Origin: Prevotella sp.
Lineage (GTDB): Bacteria > Bacteroidota > Bacteroidia > Bacteroidales > Bacteroidaceae
Direction of reading: 5' to 3'
Assembly (NCBI GenBank): GCA_003483565.1
Contig: DMYZ01000136.1
Coordinates: 1 to 10,858, forward strand
DNA: 10,858 nt
Of the stretch, positions 1 through 7,027 are shown piece by piece. The position numbers and the translations under genes were made by a program. Within the stretch, counting starts at the first letter, position 1, and the number at the start of each line of letters is the position of its first letter. The notes beneath the pieces are model-generated. The model did not search any database. It was not told the DNA's origin and worked only from the letters and a program-made list of their open reading frames with translations.

Positions 1-863
1 CCTGATTTAGTAATGACATTGGCTCTTAGAGCCCTATCCATCCCCGCTATTCCTATAGCAGAAAGGAGACCGCCGATAGTTGTCGGTATAAGGCACACAA
101 ATAAAGAAAGAAATGCCGCTATAGTTATAGTAGCCCCGGCATAGTCAGCAAGTGGTTTCAGGGTGATACATACGATAATAAAAATCAGAGTAAATGTTGC
201 AAGCAAAATTGTAAGGGCTATTTCGTTGGGAGTTTTCTGACGTGACGCACCTTCTACCAAGGCAATCATTTTATCCAGAAAACTTTCTCCGGGTTGAGAT
301 GTTACTTGAACCTTAATATTATCAGACAAGACCTTTGTCCCGCCGGTCACAGAGCTTTTGTCTCCTCCAGCTTCACGTATAACGGGTGCAGACTCACCGG
401 TTATAGCGCTCTCGTCTATAGATGCAAGCCCTTCTATTATCTCACCGTCCGCTGGTATAATATCTCCGGCAGCACATTCAAAGATATCACCTTTTTTAAG
501 CATACTACTGCTTATATTCTTGATGCCGTCTCCGGAAATAAGTTTGGCTGGGGTTTCTTCACGTGTTTTTCTCAAGCTGTCGGCTTGTGCCTTTCCACGC
601 GCTTCTGCGATGGCTTCTGCAAAATTGGCAAACAACAAGGTAACAAACAATGTGACGAGGACCAGAAAATTATATATAAAAGAGCCTTGTGCAGAGTTGA
701 ATATAGAATAGATTGTCACCGGCAACATTATGAATGTACACACTTCTACGGTGAACATAATCGGATTTTTTATCATTATCTTCGGATTAAGTTTGACAAA
801 TGATTGTTTCAAACTATCCTTTATCTGTTTCTTCTGAAACAAAGATGACATTTGCGGTTTCAT
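1..863 (-). CDS. kdpB: Potassium-transporting ATPase subunit B, KdpB (3' part lies outside the window)
   Basis: This is the catalytic P-type ATPase subunit of the KdpFABC potassium pump in the inner membrane. It hydrolyses ATP to drive K+ uptake through KdpA. Only the first 287 codons of a protein of roughly 680 residues are present; the gene runs off the left edge. Visible hallmarks are the FANFAEAIAEARGKAQA segment at residues 78-94, which is typical of KdpB, the actuator-domain TGES motif at 155-158 that dephosphorylates the pump, and the intramembrane IPTTIGG at 259-265 followed by the SAIGIAGMDR segment. Hydrophobic helices lie near residues 36-55, 62-80, 216-236 and 244-265. The phosphorylation motif DKTGT would fall beyond the window. 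The ATG at 863-861 follows the kdpA stop by 34 bp, so the genes are co-transcribed. A second Met at residue 5 is a possible alternative start. Confidence 0.97.
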   Translation of the reverse strand, partial: MKPQMSSLFQKKQIKDSLKQSFVKLNPKIMIKNPIMFTVEVCTFIMLPVTIYSIFNSAQGSFIYNFLVLVTLFVTLLFANFAEAIAEARGKAQADSLRKTREETPAKLISGDGIKNISSSMLKKGDIFECAAGDIIPADGEIIEGLASIDESAITGESAPVIREAGGDKSSVTGGTKVLSDNIKVQVTSQPGESFLDKMIALVEGASRQKTPNEIALTILLATFTLIFIIVCITLKPLADYAGATITIAAFLSLFVCLIPTTIGGLLSAIGIAGMDRALRANVITKS

Positions 864-897
864 ATTAATAAACTTATTTTATTCTTTACTATTTATA

Positions 898-2604
898 CTA
901 TAATGTCAAAGCGTCGGCAATCGTGCTGAGAGCATGAACAGGGAAAAAGGACAAAGCAGCGACGATAAAAATTACAGCAAAGGTCATAATGCCGAATGTA
1001 GTCGTATCTGTTCTTAGTGTTCCTGCACTTTCCGGGATTTGTTTTTTCTTTGCCAGCAATCCTGCTATAGCCACTTGACCTATTATAGGTATGTAACGGC
1101 CTAATATCATAACGATGCCGCAGGAGAAATTCCAAAACCAGGAATTATCATGAAGTCCCTCAAAGCCGGAACCATTATTTGCAGCAGAAGAGGTAAATTC
1201 ATATAGCATTTCGCTTAGTCCGTGATAACCATGGTTGTTGAGCCATCCTCCCTCATGCACTACGAAATCAGGAACATGCACTAATAGATATGCAGCAACA
1301 GCTGTCCCGGTAAGGATCAGGAAAGGATGGAGTAAAGCGACAATTGATGCTATTTTCATTTCTCTTGCTTCTACTTTCTTGCCAAGAAATTCAGGAGTAC
1401 GTCCTACCATGAGTCCACTCATAAAGACAGCAATGATTATGAATGTGAAATAATTCATCCAGCCTACGCCTACGCCGCCGAACCAACTGTTTATCTGCAT
1501 GTTTAACATCTCCACCGTCCCGGAAAAAGGCATCATAGAATCATGCATGCCATTGACTGAACCATTGGAGGTTACTGTCGTATTAACACTCCAAAGTGCC
1601 GTGGCATCACTGCCGATTCTGACTTCCTTTCCTTCCATAGCTCCCTTGTCCTGATTAACGCCCAATGCTTCTATTTTTGGATTACCCTTTGCCTCTTCAT
1701 GGACATTTATTATTCCTCCAATTAAATAAGCAGTAAGCATTACTCCAAAAATGCTATATCCCAGTTTTTTCTTATCCAAATAAAAACCAAAAGCAAAGAC
1801 AAGTGCCATAGGGATAAGTAAAATACTGTCGCACTCTATCATATTAGTAAAATAAGTAGGGTTCTCTAACGGATGTGATGAATTGGCACCAAAGAAACCG
1901 CCGCCATTAGTTCCCAACTGCTTTATTGGAATAATAGCAGCTGCCGGTCCCTGCGAAATCATCTGGGTAGCACCCTCCAGTGTCTTAACTTTCATTTTTC
2001 CTTGAAATTCCATAGGAGTACCCTGCAGGATAAGTATAAAGCCTACTATCAATGACAGTGGTAATAATATTCTTGTACAACTGAGCATCAAGAATTTCCA
2101 GAAGTTGCCGATTGTATTTGCAGTCTTCGCTGCCAGAGCTTTCATTACACCAGCCATTGCTGCCATGCCGGTAGCAGCCGTGATAAATTGAAAGAGCATT
2201 ACAACAAACAATTGTGTAAAGTATGTCAAACCATTTTCACCGCTATAATGCTGTAAATCACAGTTTACAAGAAAACTGACCGTAGTATTAAAGGCCTGAT
2301 GAACAGTCTGGCTAAGATTTCCATCGGGATTCAAAGGCAGCATACCTTGACTGACAAGAAGAATCATACCCCAGAAAAACCAAAATAAATTAATCGTAAG
2401 CAATGCACGAAGGAATTGCTTCCAATTCATCTCTTTTTCCGGATCGATACCAGATAACTTGTACATAAACTTTTCTACTGGTTTCATAAAGTCTAAGCAA
2501 GTCCTTTTGCCTTTATATACTTTTGCTATATATTTTCCCAAAGGATAGCTGACAATTATTACTAATACAATCTGTGCAATAACGCCTAAAATATCTGTAC
2601 TCAT
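898..2604 (-). CDS. kdpA: Potassium-transporting ATPase subunit A, KdpA
   Basis: KdpA is the K+-binding and translocating subunit of the KdpFABC pump, a polytopic inner-membrane protein of the potassium channel/transporter superfamily. At 568 residues it is of normal length. The four pore-loop regions are visible: NTTVSFLVNCDLQHYSGE at 106-123, the glycine-rich GTNGGGFFGANSSHPLENPT at 231-250, NTTVTSNGSVNGMHDS at 341-356 and TSSAANNGSGFEG at 471-483. About ten hydrophobic helices surround them. The first loop reads NCDLQHY where gammaproteobacterial proteins usually have NTNWQ. The start is 14 bp after the kdpF stop, and the stop is 34 bp before kdpB, so F-A-B are read from one mRNA. The large opposite-strand and out-of-frame open stretches within it are shadows. 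Confidence 0.98.
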   Translation of the reverse strand: MSTDILGVIAQIVLVIIVSYPLGKYIAKVYKGKRTCLDFMKPVEKFMYKLSGIDPEKEMNWKQFLRALLTINLFWFFWGMILLVSQGMLPLNPDGNLSQTVHQAFNTTVSFLVNCDLQHYSGENGLTYFTQLFVVMLFQFITAATGMAAMAGVMKALAAKTANTIGNFWKFLMLSCTRILLPLSLIVGFILILQGTPMEFQGKMKVKTLEGATQMISQGPAAAIIPIKQLGTNGGGFFGANSSHPLENPTYFTNMIECDSILLIPMALVFAFGFYLDKKKLGYSIFGVMLTAYLIGGIINVHEEAKGNPKIEALGVNQDKGAMEGKEVRIGSDATALWSVNTTVTSNGSVNGMHDSMMPFSGTVEMLNMQINSWFGGVGVGWMNYFTFIIIAVFMSGLMVGRTPEFLGKKVEAREMKIASIVALLHPFLILTGTAVAAYLLVHVPDFVVHEGGWLNNHGYHGLSEMLYEFTSSAANNGSGFEGLHDNSWFWNFSCGIVMILGRYIPIIGQVAIAGLLAKKKQIPESAGTLRTDTTTFGIMTFAVIFIVAALSFFPVHALSTIADALTL

Positions 2605-2618
2605 AATCTTTTACGTTT

Positions 2619-2699
2619 TTAAAACTTTTCCGGCCTAATAAGTACATAGAGCAGATAGCAGAACATGATCAACCCTATAATAAATAAAACTGTATACAT
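2619..2699 (-). CDS. kdpF: KdpF-type small membrane subunit (26 aa)
   Basis: This 26-residue single-helix peptide begins MYTVLFIIGLIM and ends VLIRPEKF. The hydrophobic helix followed by a C-terminal (I/K)(R/K)PEKF is the signature of KdpF, the small subunit that stabilises the KdpFABC complex in the membrane and is bound between KdpA and KdpB. Its position, 14 bp before kdpA, is the usual place for kdpF. It is short enough to be missed by standard gene calling. The family match was made by eye from the C-terminal motif, length and position. Confidence 0.88.
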   Translation of the reverse strand: MYTVLFIIGLIMFCYLLYVLIRPEKF

Positions 2700-2712
2700 A
2701 TATTTCCTTTTT

Positions 2713-2805
2713 TTACATATTTTCAAACCAATCAATACATCTTAGAAACAGCCAGAAGCATAAAACTCCAGTGGCAACACAAATAATAAATCCAACTACA
2801 TTCAT
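2713..2805 (-). CDS. Unnamed 30-residue single-helix membrane peptide at the head of the kdp operon
   Basis: An ATG at 2805-2803 opens a 30-codon frame closed by TAA at 2715-2713. The peptide starts MNVVGFIICVATGV, continues hydrophobic to about residue 21 and ends LRCIDWFENM, so it is one predicted membrane helix with an amphipathic, aromatic C-terminus. It lies 13 bp before kdpF, about the same spacing as kdpF to kdpA, which fits translation from the same mRNA. I recall small ORFs in proteobacterial kdp operons that also precede kdpF and end in an RxCE/DxL-like tail; I cannot verify homology here. A role as an extra small subunit or assembly factor of the Kdp pump is inference. It could also be a leader peptide. 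Confidence 0.6.
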   Translation of the reverse strand: MNVVGFIICVATGVLCFWLFLRCIDWFENM

Positions 2806-2862
2806 AATTTTATTATTTTAAATTGTTGATTATATAAAATTCTTTAACTGAAGGTATACAAT

Positions 2863-2877
2863 ACTAATAGTATGCCA
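2863..2877 (-). promoter_or_regulatory. Candidate sigma-54 (-24/-12) promoter of the kdp operon
   Basis: On the minus strand the sequence reads TGGCATACTATTAGT. TGGCA matches the -24 element exactly. GG is followed after 10 nt by GT, the spacing sigma-54 requires, but the -12 box is TAGT rather than TTGC, so the match is partial. Transcription would start near 2851, about 46 nt before the small ORF. No TAnnTTTG housekeeping -7 element is visible between 2806 and 2940. The neighbouring gene encodes a sigma-54 activator, which raises the likelihood. Confidence 0.42.
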
Positions 2878-2895
2878 TTCGTCATCAGAATTTTG

Positions 2896-2908
2896 TATCA
2901 TGCTGATA
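2896..2908. promoter_or_regulatory. Dyad upstream of the kdp promoter, possible activator site
   Basis: TATCA-TGC-TGATA is a perfect 5-bp inverted repeat with a 3-nt centre. A second ATCAG copy (2884-2888) pairs with CTGAT (2903-2907), so half-sites recur here. It lies about 45-57 bp upstream of the inferred start, closer than most sigma-54 enhancers. Binding by the adjacent regulator is inference. Confidence 0.3.
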
Positions 2909-2941
2909 ATAAAGGAAATAAAAAAAATATATGAAGTATAT

Positions 2942-2979
2942 AAAAAAAACGACCCTTTCAAAATGGAAAGGTCGTTTTT
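2942..2979 (-). terminator. Intrinsic terminator after the sigma-54 regulator gene
   Basis: The arms AAAAACGAC (2945-2953) and GTCGTTTTT (2971-2979) pair perfectly, and the stem continues inward through CC/GG and TTTC/GAAA with one bulged base. Read on the minus strand it ends in a run of eight T (2949-2942). It lies 22 bp past the stop of the response regulator gene and separates it from the kdp operon. A-tracts on both sides would let it work in both directions. Confidence 0.88.
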
Positions 2980-3001
2980 CAAAACAGAAGAGTCACTTAG
3001 A

Positions 3002-4327
3002 TTAAATTCCGTATTCTTCTATTTTCCTGTATAATGTTGTGAGTCCGATTTTCAATAATCTTGACGCCTCTGTCTTGTTGCCATTCGTGTAATGCAAGAC
3101 TTTAATAATATGCTCTTTCTCTACTTGTGCCAATTCTAATTCAGAACGGTCACATTGCCTGGAACTTTGCATTTCAAGAGGCAAATCCTGGACGGTAAGA
3201 TGGTCGTTGCAGACAATAAGACTGCGTTCTATCACATTTCGTAATTCGCGAATATTACCTCTCCATTCTGATGTTTTTAATATCTGAAGATATTCCGGAG
3301 TCATATCTATAACAGCTTTCCCAAATTTATCACAAAAAAAATGGATAAAATTACCGGCCAGATTTTCTATATCCTCTGTACGCTCACGCAACGGAGGCAA
3401 TTGAATCTGAAATACGGACAGGCGATAAAATAGGTCCTCTCTAAAATTCTGTTCTTTAATTTCATGTCTCAAATCCCGGTTAGTTGCAGAAATTATTCTT
3501 ACGTCTACTTTTGTCGGTTGCGTGTCACCCATCATAATATATTCTCCAGTTTCAAGAACACGCAACAACTTAGCTTGCAATTCAAAAGCCATTTCACCTA
3601 TTTCATCAAGAAATAGAGTACCCTGGTCTGCCATTTGAAAAAGACCTTTCTTTTCTTTCATGGCTCCTGTGAAAGCACCAGCTTTAAAACCGAACAATTC
3701 ACTCTCAAGAAGATCCTTACTAAAAGCAGAACAATTTATAGCAACAAAAGGCTTATCTGAGCGTTGGCTGGCATGATGAATTGCTTGCGCAAAAACCTCT
3801 TTGCCAGTACCTGTCTCCCCATTGAGCATTATGCTTATGTCTGTTGCAGCAGCTTTTTTTGCTAATTCTACAGCTTTTCTTATACTTTGTGATTTTCCTT
3901 CAATAACATTAAATGTAATGTTTTCCTTTTGGGTCTTCTTATTTTCAGAATGAAGTTTTTGTTTAGCAAAATGCATTGCTCGACTTATAAGCGGAATAAT
4001 TTTATTATTATCATCACCTTTTGTGATATAATCAAAAGCTCCGTTCTTTATAGCTTGTACACCATCTGGAATATTTCCATGGGCTGTAAGCAATATAACT
4101 TCCGTATCAGGACAGATATTTTTTATCGGAGAAATCATTTCTACTCCGTTACCGTCTGGAAGAAATACATCGCACAGGGTAACTTGCGGTTTATGAAGTG
4201 TTAATTGTCTCATTGCCGATTTGCAGTCATGAGCTTGGAATACTTCATATCCTTCTAGCTCCATCATTCGTACAAGCAATTTGCGTATTTGCTCTTCATC
4301 ATCTATGATAAGTATTCTGTCGTCCAT
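3002..4327 (-). CDS. NtrC-family sigma-54-dependent response regulator
   Basis: This 441-residue cytoplasmic transcription activator has three parts. A receiver domain spans about 3-118, with acidic D9/D10, phospho-acceptor D53, T81 and K103. An AAA+ sigma-54 interaction domain spans about 141-375, with Walker A GETGTGKE at 170-177, GAFTGA at 217-222 that contacts sigma-54, Walker B GTLFLDE at 236-242 and the arginine-finger region FREDLFYRL at 295-303. A Fis-type HTH lies at about 403-438. The frame stays open to 4453, but the ATG at 4327 starts exactly at the conserved MDDRILIIDDE and lies 24 bp after a -7 box, so the 42-residue extension is rejected. No histidine kinase is in view. Its place directly before kdp, behind a terminator, makes it the likely kdp activator. 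Confidence 0.93.
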   Translation of the reverse strand: MDDRILIIDDEEQIRKLLVRMMELEGYEVFQAHDCKSAMRQLTLHKPQVTLCDVFLPDGNGVEMISPIKNICPDTEVILLTAHGNIPDGVQAIKNGAFDYITKGDDNNKIIPLISRAMHFAKQKLHSENKKTQKENITFNVIEGKSQSIRKAVELAKKAAATDISIMLNGETGTGKEVFAQAIHHASQRSDKPFVAINCSAFSKDLLESELFGFKAGAFTGAMKEKKGLFQMADQGTLFLDEIGEMAFELQAKLLRVLETGEYIMMGDTQPTKVDVRIISATNRDLRHEIKEQNFREDLFYRLSVFQIQLPPLRERTEDIENLAGNFIHFFCDKFGKAVIDMTPEYLQILKTSEWRGNIRELRNVIERSLIVCNDHLTVQDLPLEMQSSRQCDRSELELAQVEKEHIIKVLHYTNGNKTEASRLLKIGLTTLYRKIEEYGI

Positions 4328-4350
4328 TTCCAAAGCTTTATTATTGGCTG

Positions 4351-4358
4351 CAAAGATA
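4351..4358 (-). promoter_or_regulatory. -7 element of the response regulator promoter
   Basis: TATCTTTG on the minus strand matches the Bacteroides TAnnTTTG -7 element. I see no convincing -33 TTTG at 19-21 nt upstream. Transcription from here would begin after most of the longer open frame, so it supports the start at 4327. Confidence 0.55.
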
Positions 4359-4468
4359 ATGAAAATAGACGATAATATAGTATATACGACTCTAAAATTA
4401 TAAACTAACCTACGATCTGATGCCGTCTTCAATTGCACAGAAGAAGCTGTCATTAAATAATTTACAAA

Positions 4469-5062
4469 CTACTCTTTACACTGTTCATGGATCTGTTCTA
4501 TGACTTCCTTTGCCTTCCTTTGTATCCTGCGATATTTCCATGAACCGATGACGACACCGATGACAGCACCGACAGCACCTCCGATAAGAACACCATGAGC
4601 CTCTTCACCTTTGCTGTTATGCAGCACCTCCAGAACAAACCATGTAATCCATATTACAAGGAAAGGAATACCGATCTTCAACCAGTCAGCATACATTTTT
4701 TTCATTCTTGCTATTTTATAGCTTACCTCCAGTAAATTTCCTTCCAATATTTCGTTGGACCGGATTCCCCTGTGGGATATATAAGTATAAATTAACGCTA
4801 TAAGAAGGAAGATGTCCGTTACACCACAGAACCACCAGGAAAGGTTCAGCAAGTAAATAAAGACCCATGTGCAATAGGGGATTGCAAAAAAGATAATAAT
4901 GTAAGCAGCAATGGCATCATGATTGATCTTGGATACTTTCTCACTCATTGCTTTTCTCATCAGCCTATCATTCAGAATGCTTTCATTCTCCAGCTTCTTC
5001 TTAAGTATAGAAAGTTGTTCCTTCATTTGCTCCAATTCGATATTTTCATTAATTTTTTCCAT
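4469..5062 (-). CDS. Coiled-coil, four-helix membrane protein, possible partner of the ECF sigma factor
   Basis: I do not recognise a named family in this 197-residue protein. Residues 5-45 are rich in E, K and L and look like a coiled coil on the cytoplasmic side. Hydrophobic segments follow at about 50-72, 77-96, 128-147 and 157-174; the last is glycine-rich (GGAVGAVIGVVIG). Residues 175-197 are basic and charged. There is no signal peptide and no FecR or zinc-binding anti-sigma (HxxxCxxC) motif. The gene starts 22 bp after the ECF sigma gene on the same strand, so it is co-transcribed. That arrangement is usual for a membrane-bound sigma regulator, with the N-terminal coiled coil as the candidate sigma-binding part. 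The role is inferred from context only. Confidence 0.8.
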   Translation of the reverse strand: MEKINENIELEQMKEQLSILKKKLENESILNDRLMRKAMSEKVSKINHDAIAAYIIIFFAIPYCTWVFIYLLNLSWWFCGVTDIFLLIALIYTYISHRGIRSNEILEGNLLEVSYKIARMKKMYADWLKIGIPFLVIWITWFVLEVLHNSKGEEAHGVLIGGAVGAVIGVVIGSWKYRRIQRKAKEVIEQIHEQCKE

Positions 5063-5084
5063 TTCGATTTTTTTTAAAAACGTC

Positions 5085-5552
5085 TTACATGTTTTTTAAT
5101 TTCTCTTTTATCCTGAACAAGCGGGAAGCTACATTCTGAGTTGAGATACCAACAATGGCACCAATTTCATCATAACTGATATTCTCCAGCCAGAGCAATA
5201 CGATCGCTTTGTCAAATGGCCCGAGTTTATTAATACGGTCATGCAGGAGCTTTATCTGTTTAGTATCTTCGTCACTGTCTTCAAACAGATTGACATCCAT
5301 ACTCAACGGAATGGTTTTCAACTTTTTTTTCCGGTTCAAGGAGATACATGTATTCAAGGCGATGCGGTAAATCCAGGTACGGATATTGCTGTGACCCATA
5401 AAAGAGTCAAAGCCTTTCCATAAATTCACCAGCACTTCCTGGAACAAGTCGTCCACCTCTTCGGAATCTCCAGAGAACATGTAGCACACAGTATATATCG
5501 TACTCTTATTCTCTTTCACGATTTGCGCAAATTCTTTTTGTAACGTTTCCAT
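5085..5552 (-). CDS. ECF-family RNA polymerase sigma factor
   Basis: This 155-residue protein has the two-domain layout of extracytoplasmic-function sigma factors. Region 2 spans about 11-76 and includes DDLFQEVLVNLWKGFDSF (34-51), which contacts core polymerase, and RTWIYRIALNTCI (58-70) for -10 recognition. An acidic linker runs from about 85 to 99. Region 4 spans about 104-153 with the helix-turn-helix SYDEIGAIVGISTQNVASRL (126-145) for -35 recognition. There is no C-terminal extension. It is slightly shorter than most family members. The gene has its own housekeeping-type promoter and is followed after 22 bp by a membrane protein gene that may restrain it. The target genes cannot be read from this window. 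Confidence 0.93.
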   Translation of the reverse strand: METLQKEFAQIVKENKSTIYTVCYMFSGDSEEVDDLFQEVLVNLWKGFDSFMGHSNIRTWIYRIALNTCISLNRKKKLKTIPLSMDVNLFEDSDEDTKQIKLLHDRINKLGPFDKAIVLLWLENISYDEIGAIVGISTQNVASRLFRIKEKLKNM

Positions 5553-5624
5553 CTTATTCTTGATAAATACTGCCCGTTAGACGCAAGGTCATAAAAAAAA
5601 TTACATGATATATCGAATTTTCTA

Positions 5625-5656
5625 CAAAAATAATGTTTTTTTGCGATTCCCTCAAT
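5625..5656 (-). promoter_or_regulatory. Bacteroides housekeeping promoter of the ECF sigma operon
   Basis: On the minus strand the -33 element ATTG (5656-5653) is followed after 20 nt by the -7 element TATTTTTG (5632-5625). This fits the Bacteroides consensus TTTG-N19-21-TAnnTTTG. Transcription would start near 5619 and give a leader of about 65 nt before the ATG at 5552. Confidence 0.72.
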
Positions 5657-5698
5657 TTATTAAGAGAAGATATGTCCCTGACAATAGGGGAGTACGAC

Positions 5699-6226
5699 TT
5701 AAAATGTTATTCCTGTTTTCAGCATAATCGAACTATGACTGAGGTTCTCCTGAAATTCAGCACGCATATATTGATTCTCAAATGTCTTCAGTCGTTTGAG
5801 TTTCTGCAAATCATAGCTGACAGCAAAAAAGACTCTGTGTCTTTTAAGTACAGCCCATTCCATACCAATACCGGAATCAAAATAAAAACCACCTTTTGTA
5901 TTCTTTTCTACAGCAAGACTATAGCCACTGCTACATTCCACGAAAGGAGTAAATTTATGAGGTCTGGTTAATTTATAGCTCACATCAGCATATAAAGGAA
6001 TCAATGCCTTTTCGTAAATGGCCAGGCCGGTCCCCAGGCCGGCAGTCAGTCTTTTATTCAGATCATAATGAGCCAGTACGTTAAATGTCAGTGGAGTCTT
6101 TTCCGGTGTACTCATGGCAAGTCCCGTGGCAACATAACCGGAGAACGACAATTTCTTGTCACTTTGTGCGTGTATTGTCATGATGCCAGAGAGCATCATA
6201 CAGAGAATCAATATATTTTTCTTCAT
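5699..6226 (-). CDS. Small outer-membrane beta-barrel protein
   Basis: This 175-residue protein starts with a signal peptide: MKKN, a hydrophobic stretch, then IHA at 18-20, with cleavage expected before Q21. The mature part consists of alternating-residue strands such as LSFSGYVATGLAM, RLTAGLGTGLAIY, LIPLYADVSYKL, FTPFVECSSGYSL, GGFYFDSGIGMEWAV and HRVFFAVSYDL. It ends SIMLKTGITF, with a C-terminal aromatic residue as expected for barrel insertion. The size suggests about eight strands, like OmpA/OmpX-type barrels. Its ATG overlaps the TGA stop of the upstream lipoprotein gene by 4 bp (6223-6226), so the two are translationally coupled and probably act together at the outer membrane. No substrate can be inferred. 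Confidence 0.85.
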   Translation of the reverse strand: MKKNILILCMMLSGIMTIHAQSDKKLSFSGYVATGLAMSTPEKTPLTFNVLAHYDLNKRLTAGLGTGLAIYEKALIPLYADVSYKLTRPHKFTPFVECSSGYSLAVEKNTKGGFYFDSGIGMEWAVLKRHRVFFAVSYDLQKLKRLKTFENQYMRAEFQENLSHSSIMLKTGITF

Positions 6227-6948
6227 TTTACAGTAACCGTTATTTGTTTTACAATGTTCAATGCTGTTGTTATCCCGCTCATATCCGTATATATATTTCC
6301 GGAAGTACCATCAGGACTGCTATGGCCTATCAGTTGAGCATTAAATGTTTTTTGTCCTGTTGTCAAATCAACCAAGGCGGCATATACCAGTGCAGGCTGT
6401 CCGCTGCCTTCTTTTCCTCCTGAATAGTTGGCATCCCCCTCTTTGGCAGTCTTTGGGTAACTGTCGTTAAAATCTGTAGATTGATTAACTTCTACTTTTA
6501 CGACAAATTTCTTCAGATTACCATTTGGCGTAATCTTAACATCAAAACCTTTGCGCGGCGTTGCACCGGAGATAGCATCGGTAAGAGGCTGGTCCTTTGT
6601 CGGCAGATAAAGTCCGTCCGGATATTTTACGCCCCTTGCATAGCACCAACACGGAAGAGCTTCCTTTCTGCGATTGCCATTAGCATTCACCCAACCTTGA
6701 TGAGCAATCTTGTAAGACGCATATACAGTACTGAGATATTTCCCATTTGTATCTTCCAGCCATATTGCTATCTGTGGTGGATTTTTCTTGTTAATACCAA
6801 GAAACAAGGGAAAGTCATGCAACCATCCGCCTCCTTCAACGATGCTCACTTTGAGATCGCCCTGGTTATATTCCACCATGTCATTGTCACATGACCATAA
6901 ACTACCAATAAATAGTAGCAAGCTTAAAACTAATACCATTTTTTTCAT
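6223..6948 (-). CDS. DUF2271-like lipoprotein
   Basis: This 241-residue protein has a lipoprotein signal peptide with lipobox SLWSC and lipidated Cys at 20. Acidic residues follow directly (CDND), a composition linked to surface export in Bacteroidetes. The segment PPQIAIWLEDTNGKYLSTVY (57-76), the PCW at 99-101 and DAISGATPRKGF (124-135) resemble DUF2271, a periplasmic domain whose members often occur near ApbE flavin transferases; no such gene is in this window. The remainder, including VVKVEVNQSTDFNDSYP and QPALVYAALVDL, looks like beta-sandwich strands. The gene overlaps the barrel gene by 4 bp and lies 79 bp after tetR. A TetR-type operator sits 16 bp before its ATG. The family assignment is from remembered motifs and is moderate. 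Confidence 0.8.
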   Translation of the reverse strand: MKKMVLVLSLLLFIGSLWSCDNDMVEYNQGDLKVSIVEGGGWLHDFPLFLGINKKNPPQIAIWLEDTNGKYLSTVYASYKIAHQGWVNANGNRRKEALPCWCYARGVKYPDGLYLPTKDQPLTDAISGATPRKGFDVKITPNGNLKKFVVKVEVNQSTDFNDSYPKTAKEGDANYSGGKEGSGQPALVYAALVDLTTGQKTFNAQLIGHSSPDGTSGNIYTDMSGITTALNIVKQITVTVK

Positions 6949-6964
6949 GTCTCGTTAATTATCA

Positions 6965-6982
6965 TGTTACCAAACGGAAACA
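6965..6982. promoter_or_regulatory. Operator dyad upstream of the lipoprotein/barrel operon
   Basis: TGTTACC-AAAC-GGAAACA is an 18-bp inverted repeat (TGTTnCC-N4-GGnAACA), extendable to A/T at 6964 and 6983. It lies 17-34 bp before the lipoprotein ATG and overlaps a weak -7-like TATGTTTC on the minus strand. The same dyad occurs before tetR; 16 of 20 positions are identical between the two 20-bp sites. This is the expected position for repression by the adjacent TetR-family protein. Confidence 0.75.
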
Positions 6983-7027
6983 TATTAAAAAATATACCCC
7001 CCGTAAAAGCAGCAATATTAAAAAAAA

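Noticed and set aside
294..803. Plus-strand open frames of 169 and 117 codons
   Set aside because: They are antisense to kdpB, whose minus-strand translation shows clear family motifs. The plus-strand peptides are cysteine- and aromatic-rich with no recognisable domain.
893..1135. 80-codon minus-strand frame near the kdpA 3' end
   Set aside because: It is out of frame inside kdpA, has an unnatural composition and no family features.
4328..4453. 42-residue N-terminal extension of the response regulator
   Set aside because: The receiver domain begins at MDDRILIIDDE (4327), and a TATCTTTG -7 element lies inside the extension.
5668..5692. Possible terminator after the barrel gene (CCCC...GGG dyad)
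   Set aside because: The stem is only three to four bases and no T-run follows on the minus strand.
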